Shown: positions 1-7,000, counted from the stretch's first letter. The stretch: 7,801 nt of DNA from Woeseia sp. (GCA_018701055.1 JABIUH010000338.1:1-7801); one strand, 5' to 3'. The notes: generated from the sequence alone by a model not told the origin. Translations and numbers: made by a program.

Positions 1-131
1 GCGATCTCGGCATTTTCGCTCGACAGTAACGGCTGGTAACGGTAACAGGTCTCGCTGACGCCAAACGCCTGGCAGACTAACCGGACACTTAGGCCGCGTG
101 CCGAGGCCGCCTTCTTGGCCATCTCTTTGCG
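1..131 (-). pseudogene. IS3-family transposase OrfB, N-terminal fragment
   Basis: Read on the minus strand from position 131 leftwards, this stretch is open. From the ATG at 122-120 it gives MAKKAASARGLSVRLVCQAF and then GVSETCYRYQP. This is the typical start of OrfB (helix-turn-helix-like N-terminal part before the integrase core) in IS3-family elements, usually preceded by Arg-Lys-Arg/Glu as here (RKE). The fragment runs off the left edge, so the rest of the gene cannot be judged from this window. At its 5' side it stops matching at about 129-131, where an oppositely oriented transposase piece begins. In an intact element the end of orfA would lie upstream on the same strand. Part of a broken or rearranged insertion sequence, unless the element continues intact to the left. 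The family call rests on recalled consensus. Confidence 0.75.
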
Positions 132-367
132 TCGAGATGGCGATGGAAAATCACGCGCTGAAAGATCTCATTGAACGCTTCAATCGTTCGTATCGAAGCG
201 AAGTGCTCAGTACCTGGTTGTTCCGCAATCTCGATGAGGTCTGTGAAATCACCTGGGCATGGATGCTCGAATACAACGAAGAAAAAGACCATGATGGCCT
301 TGGTGGGCTGACGCCCGCTGAGGTTCTCGCTAACGCCAGAGTCTCTACTTTAGAGTGGTCCACTTGA
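131..367 (+). pseudogene. IS3-family remnant: OrfA tail fused to OrfB C-terminus
   Basis: The open frame begins with VEMAMENHALKDLIE, which resembles the last residues of an IS3-family OrfA (usual ending ...ENHALKDLIEKK). It passes without a break into IERFNRSYRSEVLSTWLFRN and then the WMLEYNEE and LGGLTPAE motifs, the C-terminal end of OrfB. The Glu of IERFN corresponds to the third acidic residue of the DDE catalytic triad. The two catalytic Asp residues and the whole central integrase core are missing. The join lies at about 165-180, where both parent sequences would carry Leu-Ile-Glu-like codons. The frame stays open upstream to an ATG at 98, but that part is antisense to the neighbouring OrfB fragment and is not real coding. 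The usual RPHDAL reads KDHDGL here, consistent with decay. The natural end ...STLEWST-stop is preserved. Not a functional transposase. Confidence 0.75.
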
Positions 368-438
368 CGGGGAAGCTTACGGAATGACCGATGGTTGCTT
401 CGCGTGTCACAGTACTTTTAAAGAACGCGTTGCCGCTG

Positions 439-454
439 TCCTCAACCAGGAACA
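439..454 (+). repeat. 16-base direct repeat, copy 1
   Basis: TCCTCAACCAGGAACA occurs here and again, identically, at 1370-1385 inside the aldo/keto reductase gene. The repeat contains a small dyad, CCT-CAACC-AGG. In the local open frames both copies read Ser-Ser-Thr-Arg-Asn. The match ends sharply on both sides, and its origin is unclear. Confidence 0.6.
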
Positions 455-465
455 GGATCCGTCTG

Positions 466-585
466 GCCACAGATAGCCAATGGGCTCAGCTCACTGATTC
501 GACAATGCACGAAAAAAATGGGCCGCCCGGTGGACGCCCCATCGTTCGTGACTTAAAGCTCATTCATTACTGCTTGCGAGTGTAG
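466..585 (+). pseudogene. possible IS5/IS4-type transposase N-terminal remnant
   Basis: The frame contains TDSQWAQL, then EKNGPPGGRPIVRD, then LKLIHYCLR before a stop at 583-585. The order and spacing resemble the N-terminal domain of IS5/IS4-type transposases, whose usual pattern is L-T-D-x-Q-W-x-x-L, then a Pro-rich G-R-P, then a hydrophobic helix ending in L-R-T-G. The WRDLP-type continuation and the rest of the enzyme are missing after the stop. The frame is open from an ATG at 391, but residues before the TDSQW motif resemble nothing recognised. This would fit a second decayed insertion sequence beside the IS3 debris, but the similarity is short and could be accidental. Confidence 0.3.
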
Positions 586-594
586 GGATCGAAA

Positions 595-608
595 AGGGTA
601 CGGACCCT
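595..608. other. small perfect hairpin
   Basis: AGGGT-acgg-ACCCT forms a 5 bp stem with a 4-base loop. An outer GGGA (585-588) and TCCC (615-618) could extend it across internal loops. No T-run follows on either strand, so it is not a standard terminator. Confidence 0.35.
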
Positions 609-706
609 GTGTAGTCCCGCCAATACTGATTCCAAAGAGCCTGAGCGCCCCGATGTTTGTTTGGCGATCCCGATTAAACCTTCTTAGAGCGACGTTCACC
701 GCTACG

Positions 707-725
707 GGGCGCACTTCGTGCGTCC
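707..725. other. GC-rich hairpin with 3-base loop
   Basis: GGGCGCAC-ttc-GTGCGTCC can form an 8 bp stem with one G-T pair. No T-run follows in either direction (plus-strand continuation is TACTATACAAAA). It could be a folded RNA element or the foot of a lost gene, and no function is assigned. Confidence 0.4.
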
Positions 726-748
726 TACTATACAAAACGGATACCGGT

Positions 749-795
749 GGTAACACTGCAACTTATTAATCCTAGCAACTAGTTATGGTGTTACC
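749..795. promoter_or_regulatory. interrupted inverted repeat upstream of the operon
   Basis: GGTAACAC at 749-756 is the exact inverted complement of GTGTTACC at 788-795. With flanking bases, 749-763 and 781-795 match at 12 of 15 positions around a 17-base centre. The palindrome AACTAGTT (777-784) overlaps the right arm. The element lies about 140 bases upstream of the start codon at 934 and just before a promoter-like pair. It may be a regulator binding site or a structured leader; its function is inferred from position only. Confidence 0.4.
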
Positions 796-797
796 AA

Positions 798-826
798 TTG
801 AGGATCTTGGCTTTGAGTTAGATATT
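798..826 (+). promoter_or_regulatory. weak sigma70-like promoter candidate
   Basis: TTGAGG (798-803) and GATATT (821-826) each match the -35 and -10 consensus at 4 of 6 positions and are separated by 17 bases. This is the best-spaced pair noticed between the inverted repeat and the gene at 934. Such matches occur often by chance. Confidence 0.2.
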
Positions 827-918
827 GACGATACTGGCTGCAGACGATCGAATTGTTTTTTTGCACCTCGTGTTCGTGCTTCACTATCGATCAGCCGCTG
901 TACGCAAAAACATTATCC

Positions 919-923
919 AAGGA
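919..923 (+). promoter_or_regulatory. ribosome binding site for the gene at 934
   Basis: AAGGA ends 10 bases before the ATG at 934. It supports this start and marks the first gene of the cluster as the main translation entry point. The two downstream genes have only poor Shine-Dalgarno matches. Confidence 0.5.
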
Positions 924-933
924 CTAAATCCGA

Positions 934-1278
934 ATGACTGACAATTTCGAACTGTGGAACCTGAAAGTCGAGATAGTCGGCGACGAAACTACGATGATTT
1001 GCAAACACACAGTGGGCGACTCCTTTAAAGTATGTGGAGAAGACATTACGTTTTCAACGGGACAGTCATTCTCAATGTATGCACTCGCCGCTATTTTGCC
1101 GCTACTGCCGGCGAAACAGCGGCAAACACACGAAAATGATTGGATGACTACCGACGCTGACATTGCTTGTCCTGATCCAAATTGTGGCGCTCGCTTTCGG
1201 ATATCCCGAACCGGCAAGACCGTTTTTAGTCACAGTGATACGACTGTGGTACCGCTAAAAAAGAACGTCGATGATTGA
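934..1278 (+). CDS. TIGR04076 family small Cys-containing protein
   Basis: A 114-residue soluble protein without signal peptide or membrane segment. The stretch YALAAILPLLPAKQR (49-63), followed by NDWM (68-71) and the CPDPNC motif (79-84) ahead of FRISR, is characteristic of the uncharacterised TIGR04076 family. In that family the CPDP motif near the C-terminus and an earlier Cys in a K-V-G-D context are recurrent. Here the Cys residues are C23, C34, C79 and C84, with H25 nearby. They could form a metal or redox site, but this is inference and no activity is known to me for the family. The start at 934 has a good ribosome binding site. The last 8 bases overlap the start of the aldo/keto reductase gene, so the two are probably translationally coupled and functionally linked. 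As first gene of the cluster it may be a partner or accessory of the reductase. The family call is fairly secure and the role is unknown. Confidence 0.82.
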   Translation: MTDNFELWNLKVEIVGDETTMICKHTVGDSFKVCGEDITFSTGQSFSMYALAAILPLLPAKQRQTHENDWMTTDADIACPDPNCGARFRISRTGKTVFSHSDTTVVPLKKNVDD

Positions 1279-2311
1279 GGTACCGCGCGTCGAACTTGCG
1301 CCCGGATATTCTGTTGCCAACATCATAAATGGCTGTTGGCAACTATCACCTGGTCACGGCGGTGGGCCTTCCTCAACCAGGAACACAAAGAACCATTTTG
1401 CCCAATTAGTCGACCATGGCTTTACGACATTTGATTGCGCCGATATCTACACAGGTACGGAAGAAATATTGGGTGAGTTTCGGCGCTCACATGTCAATCG
1501 TGACCAGATTCAAATTCATACGAAATTCGTACCGAACAAGCAATCACTTGGGCAACTCAATGACAGGAAAATCGACGCAGCAATTAACTTGTCACGAAAA
1601 AAATTAGGTGTTGATCGTCTTGATCTGGTCCAGTTCCATTGGTGGGACTATGACGTACCCGGACTTGAACGAATGTATGAGCGACTGTTATTCGCGAAAA
1701 GTATCGGCAAGATTCGCTTGTTAGGTGTCACCAATTTCAACACCAAACAATTGCGAAATCTCATAGAACATGATGCGTCCATTGTATCCGTACAGACACA
1801 GTTTTCGTTAGTTGATCGCCGTCCGGAACAGATCATGAGTCCATTCTGTGTAGAAAATCGCGTTGGTATGTTGTCGTACGGCGTACTCGCAGGTGGATTT
1901 TTTAGCGAAAAATTTCTTGGTCAACAACTACCCACCGGATTGAATCGGTCGCAACAAAAGTACCGATTGATAATTGATGATGCAGGCGGTTGGGAGAAAT
2001 TTCAGAAGTTACTGGATCTGCTTGATGACATTGCGAAGAAACACAATTCAAAAATTCACTCAATTGCGAGTCGCTGGGTCCTGGATCAGCCAGGCGTTGC
2101 CGCAATCGTGCTTGGCATTGGTAGCCGGTCACGGGCAACGGAGAATCAGGCCATTGCAAGAATACAATTGGACGCTGAAGATCGTCAGCACATATGTCAG
2201 TTCCTGGCCACGCAGTGCGACCCGCGAGGCGATCCTTATGACTTTGAAAGAGAAGTTGGCAACGAGCACCATAAGATAATCCATACAGATTTACAGGATT
2301 TCACGGCATAA
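1271..2311 (+). CDS. aldo/keto reductase, NAD(P)H-dependent
   Basis: A 346-residue cytoplasmic oxidoreductase of the aldo/keto reductase superfamily (TIM barrel), expected to interconvert an aldehyde or ketone and an alcohol with NAD(P)H. The catalytic tetrad is complete: D55 and Y60 in FDCADIY, K85 in HTKF, and H123 in QFHWWDY. LLGVTNF (150-156) and LSYGVLAGGF (201-210) are usual strand motifs. GIGSRSRATEN (282-292) is the cofactor phosphate loop, although the common Pro of IPG is absent. The C-terminal DPYDFERE, followed by a His-rich tail, resembles a subgroup with a GDxYxLER ending. Length is normal for this subgroup. The ATG overlaps the preceding gene (ATGATTGA) and has only a weak ribosome binding site, so coupling is likely. 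The transporter gene begins 2 bases after the stop. Superfamily and catalytic competence are clear. The substrate cannot be read from sequence; the linked NSS transporter suggests a small imported amine or amino-acid-derived compound. Confidence 0.95.
   Translation: MIEVPRVELAPGYSVANIINGCWQLSPGHGGGPSSTRNTKNHFAQLVDHGFTTFDCADIYTGTEEILGEFRRSHVNRDQIQIHTKFVPNKQSLGQLNDRKIDAAINLSRKKLGVDRLDLVQFHWWDYDVPGLERMYERLLFAKSIGKIRLLGVTNFNTKQLRNLIEHDASIVSVQTQFSLVDRRPEQIMSPFCVENRVGMLSYGVLAGGFFSEKFLGQQLPTGLNRSQQKYRLIIDDAGGWEKFQKLLDLLDDIAKKHNSKIHSIASRWVLDQPGVAAIVLGIGSRSRATENQAIARIQLDAEDRQHICQFLATQCDPRGDPYDFEREVGNEHHKIIHTDLQDFTA
1370..1385 (+). repeat. 16-base direct repeat, copy 2
   Basis: Identical to 439-454. 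It lies in the reductase gene and encodes residues 34-39 (SSTRN and the first base of T39), a variable loop after the first barrel strand. With one more 5' base this copy has the dyad TTCCT-caacc-AGGAA. Confidence 0.6.
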
Positions 2312-2313
2312 TA

Positions 2314-3693
2314 ATGGCAGGAGCGAATCCAGTACCTGGCCAGCGCAAATGGTCGAACAACCTGATGTTCCTGGCAGCTGCAATCGGCAGTGCCGTTGGT
2401 ATTTCCAATGTATGGAAATTCACCTATGTAGCAGGCGAGAATGGTGGTGGTGCTTTTGTTCTCGTTTACATTCTCGCAATATTTTTCGTTGCGCTGCCTG
2501 CGCTAATCGCGGAATTCCTTATCGGCAGACGAGGTGGTGCCAGTGTCGTTAAAACGATGGATAACCTCAGACAGCGGGACGGCATAAGCCGTACCTGGCG
2601 ATACTACGGTCAGATGGCCGCGATCGGGGCGTTCATCGCACTCAGTTTCTACAGCGTCATTGCCGGCTGGACCATTGACTATTTTTTTCGCAGCATAACC
2701 GTTGGCTTCTCCGGTATCACAGCTGCGCGAACCGAAGCTGTCCTAGATGAATTAATGTTCAGCCCTGGACGCATGATTTTGTCGCAGTTAATTTTCCTTG
2801 GCTTGACTGCCATAACTGTTGCCGCTGGCATTCGTAATGGGCTCGAGAAAGTCTTGCGGTGGTTAACCCCGGCCCTTTTCATATTGTTGATTGTGCTCCT
2901 CGTCTATGCCGTATTGGCGGGTGATTTTAGGGCTGCCGCCAAATTTCTTTTTGTGCCCGATTTCTCCAAACTCAACGCAGAGGTCGTTTTATTGGCGGTC
3001 GGCCAGGCGTTTTTCTCCCTTGGGATTGGACTCGGCGTGCTACTTACCATTGGTGCCTACATGGACCAGAACACTTCCATACTTCGTGCCAGTCTCATTG
3101 TCGCCGGCGCCGATGCGGGAGTTGCTCTGCTTGCCGGCCTCGCCATATTTCCAATTGTTTTCGCCCACGGCCTGTCACCCGCCGAGGGGCCGGGTCTGAT
3201 TTTCATGACCCTCCCTATCGCTTTCGGGGGCATGCCAGGAGGAGCCATACTTGCGCCGTTGTTCTTCAGTCTTATGGCCATTGCAGCACTGACATCTGCA
3301 ATCACAATTCTCGAAGCAATTGTTTCTACTATTGAAGATTACAGCACGATGTCTCGGCGCAAGATTGTACTGCTGGTGACATTTATGTTGTGGGTTGCCG
3401 GTCTTGGCACGGTATTTTCTTTCGGCAAGTTACAGGATTTTCATCCGCTAGGAATTATCCCGGCGTTTGAAAGCAGAAACATCTTCGAGTCGCTCGACTA
3501 TATTGTCTCAAACTGGATGATGCCGGCCGGCGGAATGCTGATTGCGTTGCTTGCCGGCTGGGGACTTGGACGACCTGCGACAAGCGAGGAACTTCGACTG
3601 CCGCGCAGCACTGTCTATAGAGTCTGGCTCATACTTGTCCGTTACGTTGTGCCAGCGGCTATCGGACTCATATTCATTTCGAATTTACGATAG
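2314..3693 (+). CDS. NSS-family sodium-dependent transporter
   Basis: A 459-residue inner-membrane symporter of the neurotransmitter:sodium symporter family (LeuT fold), which takes up amino acids or related amines with Na+. Helix 1 carries the signature AIGSAVGISNVWKFTYVAGE followed by NGGGAF. It includes A27, V28 and N32, equivalent to the LeuT sodium ligands A22, V23 and N27. Helix 6 has GQAFFSLGIGLG (230-241). Helix 8 has AALTSAI (324-330), where A324, T327 and S328 match the LeuT Na2 ligands A351, T354 and S355. About eleven helices can be drawn (near 17-40, 44-70, 98-125, 154-172, 184-202, 223-248, 258-285, 306-338, 350-370, 398-416, 435-456), the usual count for bacterial members. Oddities: the normal WRFPY is WKFTY, with the outer-gate Arg replaced by K35, and the helix 6 residue equivalent to LeuT S256 is G237. 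It starts 2 bases after the reductase stop. The substrate is unknown; an organic amine or amino acid is most likely. Confidence 0.95.
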   Translation: MAGANPVPGQRKWSNNLMFLAAAIGSAVGISNVWKFTYVAGENGGGAFVLVYILAIFFVALPALIAEFLIGRRGGASVVKTMDNLRQRDGISRTWRYYGQMAAIGAFIALSFYSVIAGWTIDYFFRSITVGFSGITAARTEAVLDELMFSPGRMILSQLIFLGLTAITVAAGIRNGLEKVLRWLTPALFILLIVLLVYAVLAGDFRAAAKFLFVPDFSKLNAEVVLLAVGQAFFSLGIGLGVLLTIGAYMDQNTSILRASLIVAGADAGVALLAGLAIFPIVFAHGLSPAEGPGLIFMTLPIAFGGMPGGAILAPLFFSLMAIAALTSAITILEAIVSTIEDYSTMSRRKIVLLVTFMLWVAGLGTVFSFGKLQDFHPLGIIPAFESRNIFESLDYIVSNWMMPAGGMLIALLAGWGLGRPATSEELRLPRSTVYRVWLILVRYVVPAAIGLIFISNLR

Positions 3694-3784
3694 CGGGTTG
3701 CCCGATGCCCTAGCGACGAAGTGCCCCAACGCCAACAGTCAACTTGCCTGGCCACTAGATAGCTCAGCAAGAAAGGGAAAATCT

Positions 3785-3910
3785 GGACATCCACTAATTG
3801 CCGCATCAATGCCGACTGACTGCACTTCGGTAGTGAATTCGGTTCGTTAGTGGATTTCGGCCGGTCTCGTTTGCTACAGAACCATGCAGTGAATGGTTTG
3901 ATGGATGTCC
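3785..3910. repeat. two competing 9-base inverted repeats sharing one arm
   Basis: GGACATCCA (3785-3793) is the inverted complement of TGGATGTCC (3902-3910). ATCCACTAA (3789-3797) is the inverted complement of TTAGTGGAT (3847-3855). The left arms overlap by 5 bases, so RNA could adopt either pairing but not both. A small AACCAT-gcagtga-ATGGTT hairpin lies between the right arms. No T-run follows directly. Confidence 0.4.
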
Positions 3911-3927
3911 TTATTTGTTGTTATTTT

Positions 3928-3975
3928 TTTGTGTCCTGTTATTTGTAGGCTAACCGTTCGCCTGCATGACACAAA
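3928..3975. other. two-part hairpin downstream of cusA
   Basis: An outer stem, TTTGTGTC (3928-3935) with GACACAAA (3968-3975), encloses an inner stem, TGTAGGC (3944-3950) with GCCTGCA (3960-3966, one G-T pair), around a 9-base loop. The inner arms are offset by an 8-base bulge. It starts 25 bases beyond the cusA stop. In the cusA transcript the stem is followed by A residues, not U, so it is not a classical terminator. It could protect the mRNA 3' end. Confidence 0.4.
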
Positions 3976-4000
3976 GCGTATTCGCGCGATTCACTTTCGC

Positions 4001-7000
4001 TCACAACGAATCTCCCTCAAGCTCTCGTTTGCGCCACAAAAGAAATAGCGATGGAATAACGACGAGCGTCAGGATTGTTGCGCTGACCATCCCGCCGACC
4101 ATCGGGGCTGCGATACGACGCATGACTTCGGATCCGGTACCACCGCCCAACATGATCGGCAAAAGCCCGGCAATAATGGTGGCAACTGTCATCATGATCG
4201 GGCGGACACGAAGCACCGCCCCATCCACAACCGCCTGTTCAATATCCCTCAAGGAAAGTTTGCGACTTTGCTCCTCCGCGGTACGCTTATGGGCCCGAAT
4301 CGCCTGATTGAGATACACAAGCATCACGACTCCGATTTCCACTGCGACGCCCGCGAGCGCGATGAATCCGACAGCGACCGCGACCGAAAATTCGTAGTCA
4401 AGGAGAAACAGTAACCAGAGCCCGCCGATTAGCGCCAGCGGCAATGTGCCGATGATGATTGCCACTTCGGCGAAACGGCGAAAATGGAGATAGAGCAACA
4501 AAATAATAATTGCCAGTGTGACCGGACCTACAATCGAAAGCCGTTCCTTTGCTCGCACCATGTATTCATATTGCCCGGACCACGCCAACGAGTACCCGGC
4601 CGGCAGTTCAATGTATTGAGCGACTACTCGCTGAGCATCTGCCACATACGAGCCCAAATCTCGGCCTGAAATATCGATGTAAGTCCAACCGTTTAATCGA
4701 GCATTTTCGCTCTTTATGACTGGCGGACCATCAACCACCCGGACGTCAGCGACATCCGCCAGCGCTATGCGCGCACCTTGGGGAGTCACAATCGGCAATA
4801 AACGGAGTTTCTGCACAGAATCGCGAACACGTTGCGGATACCGTATGTTTACAGGATAGCGTTCCAGACCTTCCACGGTTTGCGTAACGTTCATCCCGCC
4901 GACCGCCATTCTTACGACGTCTTGTACGTCATCAATATTCAACCCAAAACGCGACGCTCGTTTCCGGTCAATATCGACATCGACGTAACGTCCTCCGGCA
5001 ACGCGCTCCGAATAAACGGACGCGGTGCCTTCGACCTCGGCCAGAACTCTTTCCAAGTCCTGACCAATTTGCTCAATAACCTTTAGATCCGGTCCTGCCA
5101 CTTTGACGCCGACCGGCGTTTTGATTCCGGTGGCCAACATATCAATCCGATTTTTGATTGGCATCACCCAGACGTTGGTGAGTCCGGTATATCTAACCGA
5201 ACGATCAAGTTCGGCGCGTAAGCGCTCCGGTGTCATTCCGGGTCGCCATTCATCACGAGGCTTGAACTGAATCACCGTTTCGATCATTGTCAGCGGCGCC
5301 GGATCAGTCGCAGTTTCGGCACGACCGATCTTGCCGAAAACACGCCGCACTTCAGGAACCTTGAGAATCATTTTGTCGGTGTTCTGTAGAATTTCCCGCG
5401 CCTTGTCGATCGACACACCTGGATAAATCGTTGGCATGTACATCAGATCACCCTCGTCCAGTGGTGGCATAAACTCTGAACCAATCTGAGTTGCGGGCCA
5501 CAAGCCGATGGCCAGAACGATTGCCGCAAGCCCCAATGTTCCTCTCGGATACTGAATTACCGCGCGGATAATGGGCCGATAGGCGACAACCAAGATACGA
5601 TTAATCGGATTGCGATGCTCTGGAGTCACATGGCCTCGAATGAAATACCCCATGAGCACGGGAACCAACGTGATGGATAATCCAGCCGCGGCCGCCATCG
5701 CATAGGTTTTGGTGAACGCCAATGGGGCGAATAGGCGACCCTCTTGTGCTTCCAGCGTGAAGACCGGCAGAAAACTCAACGTTATGATGATTAGCGAAAC
5801 GAAGAGTGGTGGACCCACCTCGGTCGCGGCATCCGCAATGACCCGCCAACGATTTTCGTCAGTTAATGGTTCTTTTTCTATATGTTTGTGAACGTTCTCG
5901 ACCATCACTATCGCCGCGTCCACCATTGCGCCAATCGCGATCGCGATACCACCCAATGACATGATATTCGCGTTTATGCCCTGCATTCTCATGGCGATAA
6001 ATGCTATGAGTATGCCCACTGGGAGGCTAAGAATAATGACGGCTGAAGATCGCAGGTGAAACAAGAACACGGCGCAGACGAGTGCGACGACCAGAAACTC
6101 TTCAATCAGTTTTCCCTGCAGAGTATCGACCGCTCGCTCAATCAGTGCGGACCGATCGTACGTCGTTACGATTTCTACACCCGCCGGCAGGCTTCGTTGT
6201 AGCTCAATAAGGCGCGCCTTCACCGCGTTTATCGTCTTAAGGGCGTTTTCACCCCACCGCATAATCACAACGGCACCCACTACTTCACCCTCGCCATCCA
6301 GATCGGCGATGCCTCGTCGCATCTGAGGGCCCAACCGAATATCGGCGACATCCGACAGCAGCAACGGAGTGCCATCATCGTTGACACCCAAAGGTATGTC
6401 ACCGAGATCCTCAATGCTCTGCAGATAGCCGCTTGCGCGCACCATGTATTCTGCTTCACCCATCTCGATCACCGAGCCGCCGGATTCCTGGTTGCCTTTC
6501 TGGATTGCCGTCTTTAGAACAGAAAGCGAAATGCCGAATGCACGCAGCTTGTCCGGTTCTACAACAACCTGATATTGCCGGACCATGCCACCTATCGTCG
6601 CAACTTCAGAAACGCCCGGCACAGTTTGCAGCTCGTACTTAAGAAACCAGTCCTGTAGCGAGCGCAATTCCGCCAGATCGTTTTGTCCGCTGCGGTCGAC
6701 CAGCGCGTATTCGAATATCCAGCCAACACCCGTCGCGTCGGGACCCAGGGCCGGCTTCGCGTTGTCGGGCAACTGCCCGGAAATCTGACTGAGATACTCG
6801 AGCACTCGCGAGCGTGCCCAGTAAAGATCCGTACCGTCCTCAAATATGATGTAGACGTAAGAATCCCCAAAGAATGAGTAACCGCGCACGTTGGTCGCTT
6901 TCGGTACAGAAAGCATTGCAGTTGTAAGCGGATACGTAACCTGGTCCTCCACTACCTGAGGGGCCTGTCCAGGGAATGAGGTCTTGATGATCACCTGAAC

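Larger units (their letters stand above)
1..367. mobile_element. rearranged IS3-family insertion sequence remnant
   Basis: Two pieces of IS3-type transposase genes face away from each other, with the breakpoint at about 129-134. This arrangement needs at least one inversion plus one internal deletion, or the collision of two copies. Terminal inverted repeats and target duplications could not be identified. The true right end probably lies shortly after the stop codon at 365-367. Confidence 0.65.
368..933. other. intergenic region without an intact gene
   Basis: This stretch of about 570 bases separates the insertion sequence debris from the operon. It holds a possible transposase remnant (466-585), small hairpins at 595-608 and 707-725, a longer interrupted inverted repeat at 749-795, a weak promoter-like pair at 798-826 and the ribosome binding site of the gene at 934. 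Short open frames exist on both strands (for example 553-756 minus), but none resembles a known protein and none has a good ribosome binding site. Confidence 0.7.
3694..4000. other. intergenic region between convergent genes
   Basis: About 300 bases separate the ends of the transporter gene and cusA. No credible gene was found; short open frames here are tails of readings through neighbouring genes. The region holds several perfect 8-9 base inverted repeats and a T-run at 3924-3930. That run lies on the wrong side of the nearest hairpin to make an intrinsic terminator. Confidence 0.65.

Noticed and set aside
98..130. ATG at 98 as start of a plus-strand gene running to 367
   Set aside because: The first eleven codons are the antisense of the OrfB N-terminal fragment; only the part from about 131 resembles transposase.
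553..756. 67-codon minus-strand open frame
   Set aside because: It resembles no known protein, has no ribosome binding site, and spans the two small hairpins, so it is probably accidental.
924..1217. 97-codon minus-strand frame opposite the TIGR04076 gene
   Set aside because: It is the antisense of a gene with family motifs and has no recognisable features of its own.
3944..3966. Integron attC-like recombination site (GGTTAGCC / GGCTAACC near a folded stem)
   Set aside because: The GTTRRRY and RYYYAAC core boxes do not match fully and there is no gene cassette or integrase.
3928..3975. Intrinsic terminator for the NSS gene or cusA
   Set aside because: The stem is present, but the T-run is upstream on the plus strand and becomes an A-run after the stem on the minus strand.
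5601..5849. Small minus-strand frames inside cusA and similar frames on its plus strand
   Set aside because: They are alternate-frame readings of a strongly conserved full-length pump gene.
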